A DNA stretch of 64,000 nt from an uncultured beta proteobacterium (GTDB lineage Bacteria; Pseudomonadota; Gammaproteobacteria; Burkholderiales; Rhodocyclaceae): contig CAIVQO010000090.1 of the NCBI GenBank assembly GCA_903908065.1, forward strand, positions 1-64,000, written 5' to 3'. This document shows positions 28,998 to 37,823 of this stretch, piece after piece. The position numbers were made by a program, and so were the translations under genes. Every line of letters begins with the position of its first letter. Within the stretch, counting starts at the first letter, position 1. Under the pieces are notes generated by a model. It was not told the origin of the DNA. It worked only from the letters and a program-made list of their open reading frames with translations, and did not search any database.

Positions 28998-30203
28998 TTA
29001 CCAGAGCGTTTCGCGTTCCGCGCTGGCAGTGATCTGGTGGATGGTGAGATCGGCCCCGTTGAATTCTTCCTCGGCATCCAGCCTGAGGCCGACCATGGCC
29101 TTCAGGGTCCCATAGACGAGGAAGCCTCCTACCAGCGCCACCGTCACGCCGAGCGCGGTGCCCGCCAGCTGGCTCATGAAGGCCACGCCGCCCATGCCGC
29201 CCAGCGCCTTGCTGCCGAAGATGCCGGCGGCGATGCCACCCCAGGCGCCGCACAGGCCGTGCAGCGGCCAGACGCCGAGCACGTCGTCGATCTTCCAGCG
29301 GTTTTGCGTCAGGGTGAACATGAAGACGAAGAGGCCGCCGGCAACGCCGCCGGTGACCAGCGCGCCGATCGGGTGCATCAGGTCGGAACCGGCACAGACG
29401 GCGACGAGGCCGGCCAGCGGGCCGTTATGCACGAAGCCCGGGTCGTTCTTGCCCATTACCAGGGCGACCAGGGTGCCACCGACCATGGCCATCAGCGAAT
29501 TCATGGCGACCAGACCCGAGATCTTGTCCAGGGTCTGCGCGCTCATCACGTTGAAGCCGAACCAGCCGACAATCAGGATCCAGGCACCCAGCGCGAGGAA
29601 GGGGATGCTGGACGGCGGGTGTGCGCCGGCGATACCGCCATCCTTGTGGTAGCGACCGCGGCGGGCGCCCAGCAGCAGCACGGCGGCCAGCCCGATCCAG
29701 CCGCCGACGGCATGCACTACGACCGAGCCGGCGAAGTCGTGGAACTCCTCGCCGAAGCTGGATTTGATCCAGGCCTGGATGCCGTAGGCCTGGTTCCAGG
29801 CGATGCCTTCGAAGAAGGGATAGACCAAGCCAACCAGCAGGAAGGTGGCGGCCAGTTGCGGGCCGAACTTGGCACGCTCGGCGATGCCGCCGGAAACGAT
29901 GGCCGGGATCGCGGCAGCAAAGGTGAGCAGGAAGAAGAACTTGGTCAGCTCGAAGCCGCTTTTCTGCACCAGTGTCTCGGCGCCGGCGAGGAAGTTCACC
30001 CCGTAGGCGATGCCGTAGCCGATGAAGAAATAGGCGATGGTCGATACCGAAAAGTCGCAGAGGATCTTGACCAGGGCATTGACCTGGTTCTTGCGCCGCA
30101 CCGTGCCCAATTCGAGGAAGGCAAAGCCGGCGTGCATGGCCAGGATCATGATGGCGCCGAGCAGGATGAACAGGACGTCGGCGGATGTCTTGAAATTCTC
30201 CAT
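28998..30203 (-). CDS. amtB: ammonium transporter AmtB
   Basis: Trimeric inner-membrane ammonium channel, 401 aa with 11 helices. Family motifs include HAGFAFLELGTVRRKNQVNA, DFAGSVVVHAVGGW (first pore histidine), GWFGFNVMSA and SDLMHPIGALVTGG (second pore histidine). There is no signal-peptide extension and no adjacent glnK. In a nitrogen-regulated organism it would be expected under NtrC control, but I found no sigma-54 site in the 200 bp upstream. A TTGACA lies at 30300-30295 on the minus strand as a possible -35. Confidence 0.94.
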   Translation of the reverse strand: MENFKTSADVLFILLGAIMILAMHAGFAFLELGTVRRKNQVNALVKILCDFSVSTIAYFFIGYGIAYGVNFLAGAETLVQKSGFELTKFFFLLTFAAAIPAIVSGGIAERAKFGPQLAATFLLVGLVYPFFEGIAWNQAYGIQAWIKSSFGEEFHDFAGSVVVHAVGGWIGLAAVLLLGARRGRYHKDGGIAGAHPPSSIPFLALGAWILIVGWFGFNVMSAQTLDKISGLVAMNSLMAMVGGTLVALVMGKNDPGFVHNGPLAGLVAVCAGSDLMHPIGALVTGGVAGGLFVFMFTLTQNRWKIDDVLGVWPLHGLCGAWGGIAAGIFGSKALGGMGGVAFMSQLAGTALGVTVALVGGFLVYGTLKAMVGLRLDAEEEFNGADLTIHQITASAERETLW

Positions 30204-30374
30204 TGTGGGGCTCCCAAAGCGCGCAAGGCACGAATGGGAGGCACGAAAGCAACGAGCATTCCTGAAGATGAAGCTATTTTAAATCAGTGGGTTGTGTCAA
30301 TGGACCGGTTGGCTTGGCACTTGAATGGTGCAGCCGCACCGGCCCATGCACCGGAATGGTGAGCGATTCCCGCA

Positions 30375-30398
30375 AAAGTCGGCGCTGGCGGGGCGGCG
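30375..30398 (+). repeat. dispersed 24-bp repeat, copy 5 (intergenic)
   Basis: Matches the consensus with at most one difference (GGCGGCG end). It ends nine bases from the mltA stop codon, in the gap between amtB and mltA. Confidence 0.75.
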
Positions 30399-30406
30399 TT
30401 TTTTCC

Positions 30407-31636
30407 TCAGCTGCCGGGTGGCGTATAGCCGCGCGGCAGCAGCACCCACATGCGGCCCTGCTGGCGCATCTTGCCGGCCTGGTTGCCGGCCTCGGCACCG
30501 CTGCCCCAGTAGAAATCGGCACGCACCACGCCGCGAATCGCACCGCCTGTGTCTTGACCCAGCATCAGGCGAGTAAGCGCCTGCTCACTGTTTGGCCTGG
30601 TTGTCGCAAGCCAGATCGGTGCGCCCAGCGGCACATGGCGGGGGTCGACGGCGAGCGAGCGCTCGGGGGTCAGCGGCAGGCCCATGGCGCCCTGCGGCCC
30701 GCTGCCTTCCACCGGCAGTTCGCGGAAAAACACCAGGCTGGGGTTGGCGTTGAGCATTTCGCCCAGGCGCTTCGGGTTGGCCTTGGCCCAGGCCTTGATG
30801 TTCTGCATCGAGGCCTGCTCGGCCTTCATCTCGCCCTGATCCACCAGCCAGCGCCCGATCGAGCGGTAGGGGTGGCCGTTCTGGTCGGCGTAGTTTAGGC
30901 GCACGCGGCTGCCGTCGGCAAGCTGCACCTGACCGGAGCCCTGGATCTGCATGAAGAAGAGGTCGATCGCATCATCGATCCACAGGAGGGCCTCAGGTGA
31001 GCGCTTGCTCTCCTGCGGAGCCCATTCAGCACGCGAATAAAAAGGAACCAGCTTGCGCCCCTCGAGACGGCCGCGCAGGCGCAGGTGCTTGAGTTCGGGG
31101 TAGAGCTCGGCGAGGTCAACCACGATCAGGTCCTCGGGTGGGCCGAACACCGGGTTGGGGTAGGCCTTGCTGCGCTGCCGGCTGCCCTTGAGGACGGGCT
31201 CGTAATAGCCGGTGATCAGGCCGTTGCGCGAGCCGTCGGGATTGACTAGCGCCCAGGGACGGAAGCTGCCTTCGAACCAGGAGCGCAAGGCGCCGGTCGT
31301 GGTGTCGGCGAGATCGCGCGCGGAGGCGCAAACCGGCTTCCAGTGCGCCTGGCGTTCGAGGCTGCGGCAACTGGCGATGAAGGCGGTGAAGGCAGCCGAG
31401 GGGTCGTCCTCGGTCCAGCCCGTCAGCTCGCTCCACTCGGCGGCTTGCAATGGTTTCTCTGCCGGCTTGGGCGGCTCGACCGTGGGGCAGACCGGACATG
31501 CGGGGCAGGCTTGGGGCGCCGGGCAGGTGGTCGTTGCGGGGGCCTGCGCCGCGGCTTGCGCCGGCGCCTGCGACGGCAGTTGCGCACAGCCGGCAAGGGC
31601 CAGCAGGGCAAGGAAAGCAGGGAAGGAGCGGAACAT
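30407..31636 (-). CDS. mltA: membrane-bound lytic murein transglycosylase A
   Basis: Outer-membrane lipoprotein that cleaves murein glycan strands. ATG 31636 gives MFRSFPAFLALLALAGCAQ, a lipoprotein signal with lipobox LAGC. A Pro/Ala/Cys-rich linker follows (residues about 20-65, including CPAPQACPACPVCP). The MltA barrel has TGYYEPVLKGSRQRS, and the 3D-type domain ends with the catalytic aspartate region GQDTGGAIRGVVRADFYWGS (20 residues quoted). Length 409 aa. An in-frame TTG upstream at 31663 is unlikely. It diverges from the DUF815 ATPase gene. Confidence 0.95.
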   Translation of the reverse strand: MFRSFPAFLALLALAGCAQLPSQAPAQAAAQAPATTTCPAPQACPACPVCPTVEPPKPAEKPLQAAEWSELTGWTEDDPSAAFTAFIASCRSLERQAHWKPVCASARDLADTTTGALRSWFEGSFRPWALVNPDGSRNGLITGYYEPVLKGSRQRSKAYPNPVFGPPEDLIVVDLAELYPELKHLRLRGRLEGRKLVPFYSRAEWAPQESKRSPEALLWIDDAIDLFFMQIQGSGQVQLADGSRVRLNYADQNGHPYRSIGRWLVDQGEMKAEQASMQNIKAWAKANPKRLGEMLNANPSLVFFRELPVEGSGPQGAMGLPLTPERSLAVDPRHVPLGAPIWLATTRPNSEQALTRLMLGQDTGGAIRGVVRADFYWGSGAEAGNQAGKMRQQGRMWVLLPRGYTPPGS

Positions 31637-31697
31637 GAATCTGCTAAAGTGCGCCGACAGCAAGAGCCCGCAAGCTTAACCGATCTCCGAGACCGCA

Positions 31698-32606
31698 ATG
31701 ACCGACCTGCACCGTGCCGTGGCGCCCCTGATCGACCGCCTCGACGCCCTCTTCGACCGCCTCGACGCCGTGTTGCCGCCGCCCCTGCCGAAGACCGACT
31801 GGTCGGCGACGGCTTTCCGCTGGCGCACCCGCGCTGGGCGCGGCTGGCTCGAAGCCGTCAAGCAGCCGCACCGCATCCGCTTCGAGGATCTGCAGGGCGT
31901 CGATGAGCAGAAGCGACGGATTGCCCAGAACACCAAACAGTTCGTGCAGGGGCGCAGCGCCAATAACGTGCTGCTCACCGGCGCGCGCGGCACCGGCAAG
32001 AGTTCGCTGGTCAAGGCCGTGCTCAACCAGTTTGCGGCCAAGGGCCTGCGCCTGATCGAGGTGGACAAGGACGACCTGGTGCACCTGCCCGAGATCGTCG
32101 AGTTGATCGTCGGCCGCCGCGAGCGCTTCATCATCTTCTGCGACGACCTCTCCTTCGAATCCGGCGAGCCCGGTTACAAGGCGATGAAGAGCATCCTCGA
32201 CGGCTCGATCACCGGCATGCCGGACAACCTGCTGGTGTATGCCACCTCTAACCGGCGCCACCTGATGCCGGAAAAGATGTCGGAAAACCTCGAAACCAAA
32301 TACAACGCCGACGGCGACATTCATCCCGGCGAGACCACCGAGGAAAAGATTTCGCTCTCCGAGCGCTTCGGCCTCTGGCTGTCCTTCTATCCCTTCGGCC
32401 AGGACCATTACCTGGAAATCTGCGCCCACTGGCTCGGCGAGTTCGGCGCCTCCGCTGCGCAGATCGAGGCGGCGCGCGGCGAGGCCCTGCAGTGGAGCCT
32501 GATGCGCGGCTCGCGCAGCGGCCGCGTGGCCTGGCAGTTCGCCCGCGACTACGGTGGTCGGCACGCCGGCAAACCGACTTCGCCCCGGCGCAGCAAACCT
32601 GAATGA
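31698..32606 (+). CDS. DUF815 family AAA-type ATPase
   Basis: 302-residue P-loop ATPase of the DUF815 family (function unknown). Walker A is LLTGARGTGKSSLVKA near residue 98, and Walker B-like FIIFCDDLSFE near residue 148. SNRRHLMPEKMSEN and SLSERFGLWLSFYPF are the family's conserved C-terminal blocks. The N-terminal 60 residues are Leu/Asp-rich and helical. Its stop overlaps the start of the Nudix-ThiE gene as ATGA. Confidence 0.9.
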   Translation: MTDLHRAVAPLIDRLDALFDRLDAVLPPPLPKTDWSATAFRWRTRAGRGWLEAVKQPHRIRFEDLQGVDEQKRRIAQNTKQFVQGRSANNVLLTGARGTGKSSLVKAVLNQFAAKGLRLIEVDKDDLVHLPEIVELIVGRRERFIIFCDDLSFESGEPGYKAMKSILDGSITGMPDNLLVYATSNRRHLMPEKMSENLETKYNADGDIHPGETTEEKISLSERFGLWLSFYPFGQDHYLEICAHWLGEFGASAAQIEAARGEALQWSLMRGSRSGRVAWQFARDYGGRHAGKPTSPRRSKPE

Positions 32607-33547
32607 AGCTCACCGAAGTCGCAGCCGCCGTCATCGAACGGCGCGCGGCGGATGGCGCCATGGAATTCCTGCTCGGTCAGCGCGCGCCGGGCACCTTCTA
32701 CCCCGGTTACTGGGAATTCCCCGGCGGCAAGGTGGAGCCCGGCGAGACGCCGCATGCCGCGCTGGTGCGCGAGCTGGGCGAGGAACTTGGCATCGGCGCG
32801 ACCCGCGCCGACCCCTGGCTGCGGCGCGAACACGTGTATGAGCACGCCCATGTGCGGCTGAACTTCTTTCGTGTGCGCGACTGGTGCGGCGAGCTGCACG
32901 ACCATGTGCATAGCGCCCTGGCCTGGCAACGCGCCGATGCGCTGACGGTGTCGCCGATGCTGCCGGCCAACGCGCCGGTGCTGGAGGCGCTGGCGCTGCC
33001 GGATTTCTATGCCATCAGCCACGCTGGCGAAATCGGCATCGACGCCCAGCTGCTGGCCCTGGCCCGGGCGCTCGACGCCGGCCTGCGTCTGGTGCAGCTG
33101 CGCGAGCCGGCGCTGGATGGCGCACGCCGTGCCGCCTTTGTCCATGCCGCCGTGGACCTGTGCCACCAATACGGTGCACGCGTGTTGGTCAATGGCGATA
33201 CCGGCCTGGCGGAGGCCGCCGGCGCCGATGGCGTGCATCTGCCTGCGCGCGATCTCGCGGCGCTGGAACGGCGGCCGGACTTTCCGCTGGTCGCGGTGTC
33301 CTGCCACCAGGCGGCGGAGCTGGACCACGCGGCGTCCCTGGGTTGCGATTTCGCGGTGTTCGGTCCGGTGCGGCCGACGGCCAGCCATCCCGGCGCGCCC
33401 GGCATCGGCTGGGACGCATTGGCCGCCGTGCTCGCCGTGCCGCCGCTGCCGACTTTTGCCCTCGGCGGGCTGGCGCGTGCCGACCTCGATGCCGCCCAGC
33501 GCGCCGGTGCCCACGGCATTGCCGCGATCCGCGCTGCCTGGGACTAA
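32603..33547 (+). CDS. Nudix hydrolase fused to thiamine-phosphate-synthase-like domain
   Basis: 314 aa. Residues 1-130 are a MutT-type Nudix domain with the box GGKVEPGETPHAALVRELGE-ELGI; related proteins clean up 8-oxo-dGTP. Residues about 135-314 are a ThiE-like TIM barrel: VQLREPALD, VLVNGDTGLAEAAGADGVHL, FAVFGPVRPTASHPGAPGIG and FALGGL. The same fusion is found in many gamma- and betaproteobacteria, where its thiamine role is unproven. A dispersed repeat copy encodes AVPPLPTF in front of the last strand. It overlaps DUF815 by four bases and converges on yacG with four bases between. Confidence 0.92.
   Translation: MKLTEVAAAVIERRAADGAMEFLLGQRAPGTFYPGYWEFPGGKVEPGETPHAALVRELGEELGIGATRADPWLRREHVYEHAHVRLNFFRVRDWCGELHDHVHSALAWQRADALTVSPMLPANAPVLEALALPDFYAISHAGEIGIDAQLLALARALDAGLRLVQLREPALDGARRAAFVHAAVDLCHQYGARVLVNGDTGLAEAAGADGVHLPARDLAALERRPDFPLVAVSCHQAAELDHAASLGCDFAVFGPVRPTASHPGAPGIGWDALAAVLAVPPLPTFALGGLARADLDAAQRAGAHGIAAIRAAWD
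33433..33456 (-). repeat. dispersed 24-bp repeat, copy 6 (inside Nudix-ThiE gene)
   Basis: Matches 20 of 23 defined consensus positions on the minus strand. The plus strand reads AVPPLPTF in the ThiE-like domain just before the FALGGL strand. Confidence 0.55.
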
Positions 33548-33551
33548 GCAC

Positions 33552-33752
33552 TCAATCCGAAGAAGCTTCGTCCGGTTTCGGTTCTTCCTTCGCCGCCACG
33601 CGGTACTGGTCCGAGGCCCAGGCGCCGAGGTCGATGCCCTTGCAGCGCGCGGAGCAGAAGGGACGATGCCTGTTTTCCGCCACCCATTCGACGGCTTTGC
33701 CGCAGGACGGGCAATTGACGATGCGGGGTGAAGCGGGACTTACAGGTTGCAC
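33552..33752 (-). CDS. yacG: DNA gyrase inhibitor YacG (zinc-ribbon)
   Basis: 66-residue zinc protein. The four cysteines are CPSCGK and FCSARCK, and the core [20 protein letters not shown] (20 residues) and [11 protein letters not shown] are family hallmarks. The best start is GTG 33752, which overlaps the zapD stop by 13 bases; no ATG is available before the first cysteine. The zapD-yacG pairing is the usual arrangement. Confidence 0.92.
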   Translation of the reverse strand: MQPVSPASPRIVNCPSCGKAVEWVAENRHRPFCSARCKGIDLGAWASDQYRVAAKEEPKPDEASSD

Positions 33753-34495
33753 AGCGTGAGTTCGAAATTCACCTGGCTGTCGAGCTGCCTTGGCCGCTGG
33801 TCCATGTCGGGACGCAGGAAGCGGATGTTGATGGCGAACTTGCCGGCGGAAATCTCGGGCAGGCAGGGCTCGCCCGAGCTGGTCTTGAGCCGGATCAGCT
33901 GGGCATTGCGGCCGCCGAGCATGAGCTGGAACTGGCCGCGTTGCGCCACTTGCGGCTCGGCGCGGCCGGAGGCACGCAGCAGGCGCAGCACGATCGCCAG
34001 CCCGCTGCGGATCGGCAGCATGGGCGCAATCCAGCCTTCGATGTCCTGCTGGCGCAGCGCCGATTCGCGGTGCCGCCAGTAGTGGTAGCCCGGCAGGTCG
34101 AACTCGCAGACGCCGCCCGGAATCGCGGCGCGGTTCTTGATCGCCATCAGCCATTCGTTTTCGCGCAGGTAGTGGCCGATCTTGCCCTGCATCGCCAGCA
34201 ACAGGGCGCTGGCCTGCTCGATCTCGTAGAGCGCGCCGGACAGCGCCTGCTCGGAAATCTCGGGGTTGTTGCGGAAGGAAAGCAGGATCTGGCGCTGGCG
34301 TTCGAGTTCCTGCACCAGGTCGAATTTCAGCTCGGCGCGCCCGGCAACTTCGAGGATCTCGAACAGCGTGACCAGCGCGACGTGGTGTTCCATCGCCCCG
34401 TCCGCCGTGGCGAAATGGGCGATCTTGTCGAACAGGTCTTCAAGCCGCAACAGCGTGCGAACGCGCTCGCTGAGAGGGTATTCGTAAGTGATCAC
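33740..34495 (-). CDS. zapD: cell division protein ZapD
   Basis: Cytoplasmic FtsZ-bundling protein, 251 aa. It begins [22 protein letters not shown], the conserved ZapD start, with [11 protein letters not shown] in the centre and the C-terminal half rich in beta strands ([18 protein letters not shown]). The order coaE-zapD-yacG is standard. A 63-bp gap separates it from coaE. Confidence 0.96.
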   Translation of the reverse strand: MITYEYPLSERVRTLLRLEDLFDKIAHFATADGAMEHHVALVTLFEILEVAGRAELKFDLVQELERQRQILLSFRNNPEISEQALSGALYEIEQASALLLAMQGKIGHYLRENEWLMAIKNRAAIPGGVCEFDLPGYHYWRHRESALRQQDIEGWIAPMLPIRSGLAIVLRLLRASGRAEPQVAQRGQFQLMLGGRNAQLIRLKTSSGEPCLPEISAGKFAINIRFLRPDMDQRPRQLDSQVNFELTLCNL

Positions 34496-34558
34496 ACGCC
34501 GGCCGGGTCGGGAAAATTCACGGGATTGTGACCCAATTCAATGCAAATCTCAACCGAA

Positions 34559-35158
34559 TCACCCCGCCAATGCCAAATAACTGGCATGCAGGCGTTCGAT
34601 TTGCGGCTCCAGGTCGGCGAGACTTCGATCGTTGTCGATCACGTCGTCGGCAGCCTCCAGGCGCTGCGCGCGCGTGGCCTGGGCGGCAAGGATGCGCTCG
34701 ACCTCGGCGCGCGTCAGGCCGTTGCGTTGCATGACGCGGGCAATTTGCGTTTCCACGTCGCAGTCGACCACCGCGACGCGATTCACCCGCTCGCGGTAGC
34801 TGCCGGACTCAATCAGCAGCGGCACCATGAGAATTGCATAGGAAGAGTCGGCGCCGGCAAGACGGCGTTCGCTCTCTTCGCGAATCATCGGATGCAGGAT
34901 GCCCTCCAGGCGCTTGCGCGCCGGCGGGTCGGCAAACACGATGGCGCGCATCGCGGCGCGATCCAGCGCACCGTCCGGTGTGGCAACGGCATCGCCGAAG
35001 GCGGCGCGGATCGCCGGCATCGCAGCCCCGCCGGGGGTGGTCAGCTGGTGCGCGATGGCGTCGGTGTCGATCACGGCGATGCCCTGCTCTTCGAACAGCC
35101 GGCCGACCGCGCTCTTGCCGCTGCCGATGCCACCGGTGAGACCGATCACGAAGCTCAT
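34559..35158 (-). CDS. coaE: dephospho-CoA kinase
   Basis: Last enzyme of CoA synthesis: phosphorylates dephospho-CoA. It is 199 aa with the P-loop GLTGGIGSGKSAV at residues 7-19, the VIDTDAIAHQLT segment and ILHPMIREE. The stretch RRLAGADS before the MVPLLIESG strand is encoded by a dispersed repeat copy and lies where the family varies. The start overlaps the upstream SPOR-protein stop by four bases. Confidence 0.96.
   Translation of the reverse strand: MSFVIGLTGGIGSGKSAVGRLFEEQGIAVIDTDAIAHQLTTPGGAAMPAIRAAFGDAVATPDGALDRAAMRAIVFADPPARKRLEGILHPMIREESERRLAGADSSYAILMVPLLIESGSYRERVNRVAVVDCDVETQIARVMQRNGLTRAEVERILAAQATRAQRLEAADDVIDNDRSLADLEPQIERLHASYLALAG
34844..34867 (+). repeat. dispersed 24-bp repeat, copy 7 (inside coaE)
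   Basis: Matches about 19-20 of 23 defined consensus positions. Read on the gene strand it gives RRLAGADS in a variable helix-loop of CoaE. Confidence 0.55.
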
Positions 35159-35811
35159 CGCGGGCAGTCCGTCAGGGCGGCGTCGGCATGCGGCGCGATC
35201 AGCTTCGGCAACTGCTGCAACAGGCTTGCCGCGACACCGCGCAGTTCGACGCGGGCCTTGGCCGGCGGCTGGTCGCGGGCGTCGACGCGGGCGGACTTGA
35301 TTCCGCGTTTATTGAGTCCGAGGAGGAACTCGCGCGCCGCCGGTTCGGTGGGGAAGCGCCCGAGCACGATCTCCTGCCGCCCGCCGTCGAGCGCCACGGT
35401 TTCCTGTTGTTCCACGCTGAAGCGCTTGAGTTCGGCCGCCTTCTTTTCCGCTGCGGCGAGGTTGGGCAGATCGGCGATCACCACCAGATAGAGCGCCGGG
35501 TCCACCTGGGGCATCAATTGCGCCTCGAAGCCGGCCGCCTGTGTCGCCGCTTTCAGGGCTTCCGCATCAATCATGGCAAGGCCGCCGACGATGCGGCAGG
35601 CGATTTCACCGCTGCTGCCGGAAGTCGGCGCGGGCGCCACGGCGCTTGCCGTCCCGTTTGCGGCGATGACCCGCAGCTTCTCGGGTTGCAGTTGCTGCGC
35701 CAGTCGGTCCGGTTCGCGGTTGGGGTCGCCGCCACCGAAGTAACCCTGGCCCCAGGCAAAGAACACCAGGTTGATGAAGATCAGCAGGAAAAAGCTAGCT
35801 CGCAGGGCCAT
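35155..35811 (-). CDS. SPOR-domain membrane protein
   Basis: 218 aa with an N-terminal membrane anchor (SFFLLIFINLVFFAWGQGY), a Pro/Ala/Ser linker (about residues 55-70), and SPOR-like repeats: AGFEAQLMPQVDPALYLVVI and EIVLGRFPTEPAAREFLLGL, each with the expected hydrophobic pattern. SPOR domains bind denuded peptidoglycan at septa. It is translationally coupled to coaE and next to zapD, so a septal role is plausible. The linker AVAPAPTS is encoded by a dispersed repeat copy. Confidence 0.8.
   Translation of the reverse strand: MALRASFFLLIFINLVFFAWGQGYFGGGDPNREPDRLAQQLQPEKLRVIAANGTASAVAPAPTSGSSGEIACRIVGGLAMIDAEALKAATQAAGFEAQLMPQVDPALYLVVIADLPNLAAAEKKAAELKRFSVEQQETVALDGGRQEIVLGRFPTEPAAREFLLGLNKRGIKSARVDARDQPPAKARVELRGVAASLLQQLPKLIAPHADAALTDCPR
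35621..35644 (+). repeat. dispersed 24-bp repeat, copy 8 (inside SPOR-protein gene)
   Basis: Matches 21 of 23 defined consensus positions. On the gene strand it encodes AVAPAPTS in the linker between the membrane anchor and the SPOR-like part. Confidence 0.65.
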
Positions 35812-35817
35812 GGGTCA

Positions 35818-36204
35818 TCAGGTGCCGGAAACTGGCGCAGCCGCGCCGAGGCGTCCGCGTTCGACATCGCGCCGCACGCTGCGTCCCGCCTGGAAGGCAA
35901 GGGCCAGCGCGCGATAGGCGGATTCCGCGGCCGCGCGATTATCGCGGCTGTGGTTGCAGACGTAAAGGTCGCAAGTGACGGCGTTCTGTTCCGGCCAGGT
36001 ATGCACCGCGAGATGCGATTCCGCCAGCACCAGCGCGCCGGTGGCGCCGGCCTCGGGAAACTGGTGGAAGGCGGCGGCCACCACCTCCAGCCCGGCCTCG
36101 GCACAGGCGCGCCGGCACAGCGCGGCCAGTGCCTCGGCGTTGCGCAGCAGGCGGGGCTCGCCGGCGCAGTCGTGGAACTCGGCAAGGATGTGCAGACCGT
36201 TCAT
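35818..36204 (-). CDS. speD: S-adenosylmethionine decarboxylase proenzyme
   Basis: Makes decarboxylated SAM, the aminopropyl donor. It is a short class-1B enzyme of 128 aa starting MNGLHILAEFHDCAG. The self-cleavage/pyruvoyl motif is ESHLAVHTWPE around residue 63 (serine precursor of the pyruvoyl group), followed by AVTCDLYVCN. ATG 36204 overlaps the FAD oxidoreductase stop as ATGA. It is the last gene of the seven-gene DUF350-to-speD unit, supplying the donor for the SpeE-like enzyme two genes upstream. Confidence 0.93.
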   Translation of the reverse strand: MNGLHILAEFHDCAGEPRLLRNAEALAALCRRACAEAGLEVVAAAFHQFPEAGATGALVLAESHLAVHTWPEQNAVTCDLYVCNHSRDNRAAAESAYRALALAFQAGRSVRRDVERGRLGAAAPVSGT

Positions 36205-37823
36205 AGGGAGGAGGCGAAGGATACGCCGAGCCGGCGCAGCGTGCGCTCGGCGGCCAGCACGCCACGATAATTGGCTTCCTCGAACAGCGACAGGCCGGAG
36301 ACGTCGGCATGGGCAAACTGGACCCCCGGCAGGCCGCGTTCGAATGCCTCGCGCGTGCCGCCCCACAGCCGCCCCGGCCGCGGGCGGACCATGGCATGGG
36401 CATGGCGGTGCACGTCGAGCCGCGTCACCAGTTCGCGGATCTCGGGGTGGGGGCGCGACAGGTCGGCGAGTATTTCGCGCGCCCAGTCTTCGTGCGAGTA
36501 CAGGAGTCGGCGCCTATCGGACGCCGACTGCGACGCCGATCCGGACGCCGATTCCTCATGCAGCGCGCGGTACCAGCTGATCACCGTCGGCCCCGGCGCG
36601 TAGCGCAGCTGCTGGTGCGTCGCCACCACGTAGCCCAGCGCGGCGCTGTCGTGCAACACGTTGTCCCAGGCCAGCGGCTGGCCGGCGCGTGTCAGCGGTG
36701 GTTCCGTCAGGGTCAGCGTCGCCACCACCCAGGGCGCGTAGTCGGCGCCGGCCAGCGCCCGGCCCCACTCGGCCGGCAGGGCCGGGAACACGCGCGGCAG
36801 CAGGAACAGCGGCGCGGCCCAGATCAGCTCGCGTGCCTCGATGCGCAGGCTGCGATTTTCGGCGGCGAGGAAGACATCCAGGATCGCTCCCCGGCGCCCC
36901 TGCTCGACGCGGAAGACCAGGGCGCGGGGCAGCACCCGTCCCGCCGCCGCACGCGCCAGACCGCGCGCCAGGCAGGCATTGCCTTCCGGTGCGGTGAGCA
37001 CCTGGCCTTCGCCGTCGCGACAGGCGAAGTAGTGCAGGCCGGCCCAGGCCGAGGTCTGCATCGCGCTCGTGCCGTAGTCGTCGCGGCAGGCGTAGTCGGC
37101 CAGCCAGTGCAGGCCTGGCGCCGTGTAGCCCTCGGCCAGCAGCCAGTCGCGCAGGTTGCTGCGGTCGAGTGCCCGCCATCCGGGGTCGCGGCTGGAGAGC
37201 GCGAGCGGCAGCGCGAATGCCCGCCGCCCGCTGCCATCCCGTTGCTGCCGCAGTTGCTGGATGAAGTCCTGGAAGCGCACGTATTGCGCCCGTTCCGCCG
37301 CTGGCACGCCGAGCGTCGGCCACAGGCCTTCCTGCCAGTAACCGTCCTTGTACAGCCGCTCCTGCGGCGCGTGGCAGAGGTAGCGTTCGTCATAGTTCGG
37401 ATGCGCGGCGTCCCGGTTGCCGCGCAGCACGCCCAGCTCGGCCAGCAGCGCGCGCGTGGCGCGCGCCTCGCGCGGCGGCAGCGGCAGGTAGTGGGCGCCC
37501 AGCGGATAGGCCGAGACCGCATTCTTCCCGGCGCGCGAATTGCCGCCGGCCTCGGATTCCATCTCCAGCAGCAGGTAGTCGTCGCAGCCGGCGCGGGTGA
37601 GCTTCCACGCGGCCGAGAGGCCGCCGATGCCACCACCGACAATGGCCACGGCGAGTTTGCGCGTTTCGGTCGGCGCCGGAAAATCCGGCTGGCGCAGGCG
37701 GTGGCCGAGCTGGTCGTCGGCACCGGTCAGCACGCCCGGCGGCAAGGGCGGCGCAGCCTTGCCGCCGCAGGCTGCGAGGGCGGCTGCGGCGGAACTGGCG
37801 GCGAGGAAATCGCGCCGGCGCAT
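36201..37823 (-). CDS. exported FAD-dependent oxidoreductase (amine oxidase-like)
   Basis: 540 aa. The N terminus MRRRDFLAASSAAAALAACG combines a twin-arginine motif with a lipobox (LAAC), so it is probably a Tat-exported lipoprotein. The FAD-binding motif is VAIVGGGIGGLSAAWKL near residue 58, followed by LLEMESEAGGNSRAG, and a C-terminal GVQFAHADVSGLSLFEEANY block typical of flavin amine oxidase/protoporphyrinogen oxidase-like proteins. A Ser/Ala/Asp-rich insertion (SASGSASQSASD, near residue 430) sits on a GACGCCGA-rich DNA repeat. ATG 37823 overlaps the SpeE-like stop. The substrate is unknown; polyamine-related amines are an inference from neighbours. Confidence 0.85.
   Translation of the reverse strand: MRRRDFLAASSAAAALAACGGKAAPPLPPGVLTGADDQLGHRLRQPDFPAPTETRKLAVAIVGGGIGGLSAAWKLTRAGCDDYLLLEMESEAGGNSRAGKNAVSAYPLGAHYLPLPPREARATRALLAELGVLRGNRDAAHPNYDERYLCHAPQERLYKDGYWQEGLWPTLGVPAAERAQYVRFQDFIQQLRQQRDGSGRRAFALPLALSSRDPGWRALDRSNLRDWLLAEGYTAPGLHWLADYACRDDYGTSAMQTSAWAGLHYFACRDGEGQVLTAPEGNACLARGLARAAAGRVLPRALVFRVEQGRRGAILDVFLAAENRSLRIEARELIWAAPLFLLPRVFPALPAEWGRALAGADYAPWVVATLTLTEPPLTRAGQPLAWDNVLHDSAALGYVVATHQQLRYAPGPTVISWYRALHEESASGSASQSASDRRRLLYSHEDWAREILADLSRPHPEIRELVTRLDVHRHAHAMVRPRPGRLWGGTREAFERGLPGVQFAHADVSGLSLFEEANYRGVLAAERTLRRLGVSFASSL

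Noticed and set aside
30204-30406. A sigma-54 promoter for amtB.
   Set aside because: No GG-N10-GC element was found in the minus-strand upstream region; only a TTGACA without a good -10 is seen.
34520-34558. A gene or RNA in the 63-bp zapD-coaE gap.
   Set aside because: The gap is too short and has no ribosome-binding site or structure.
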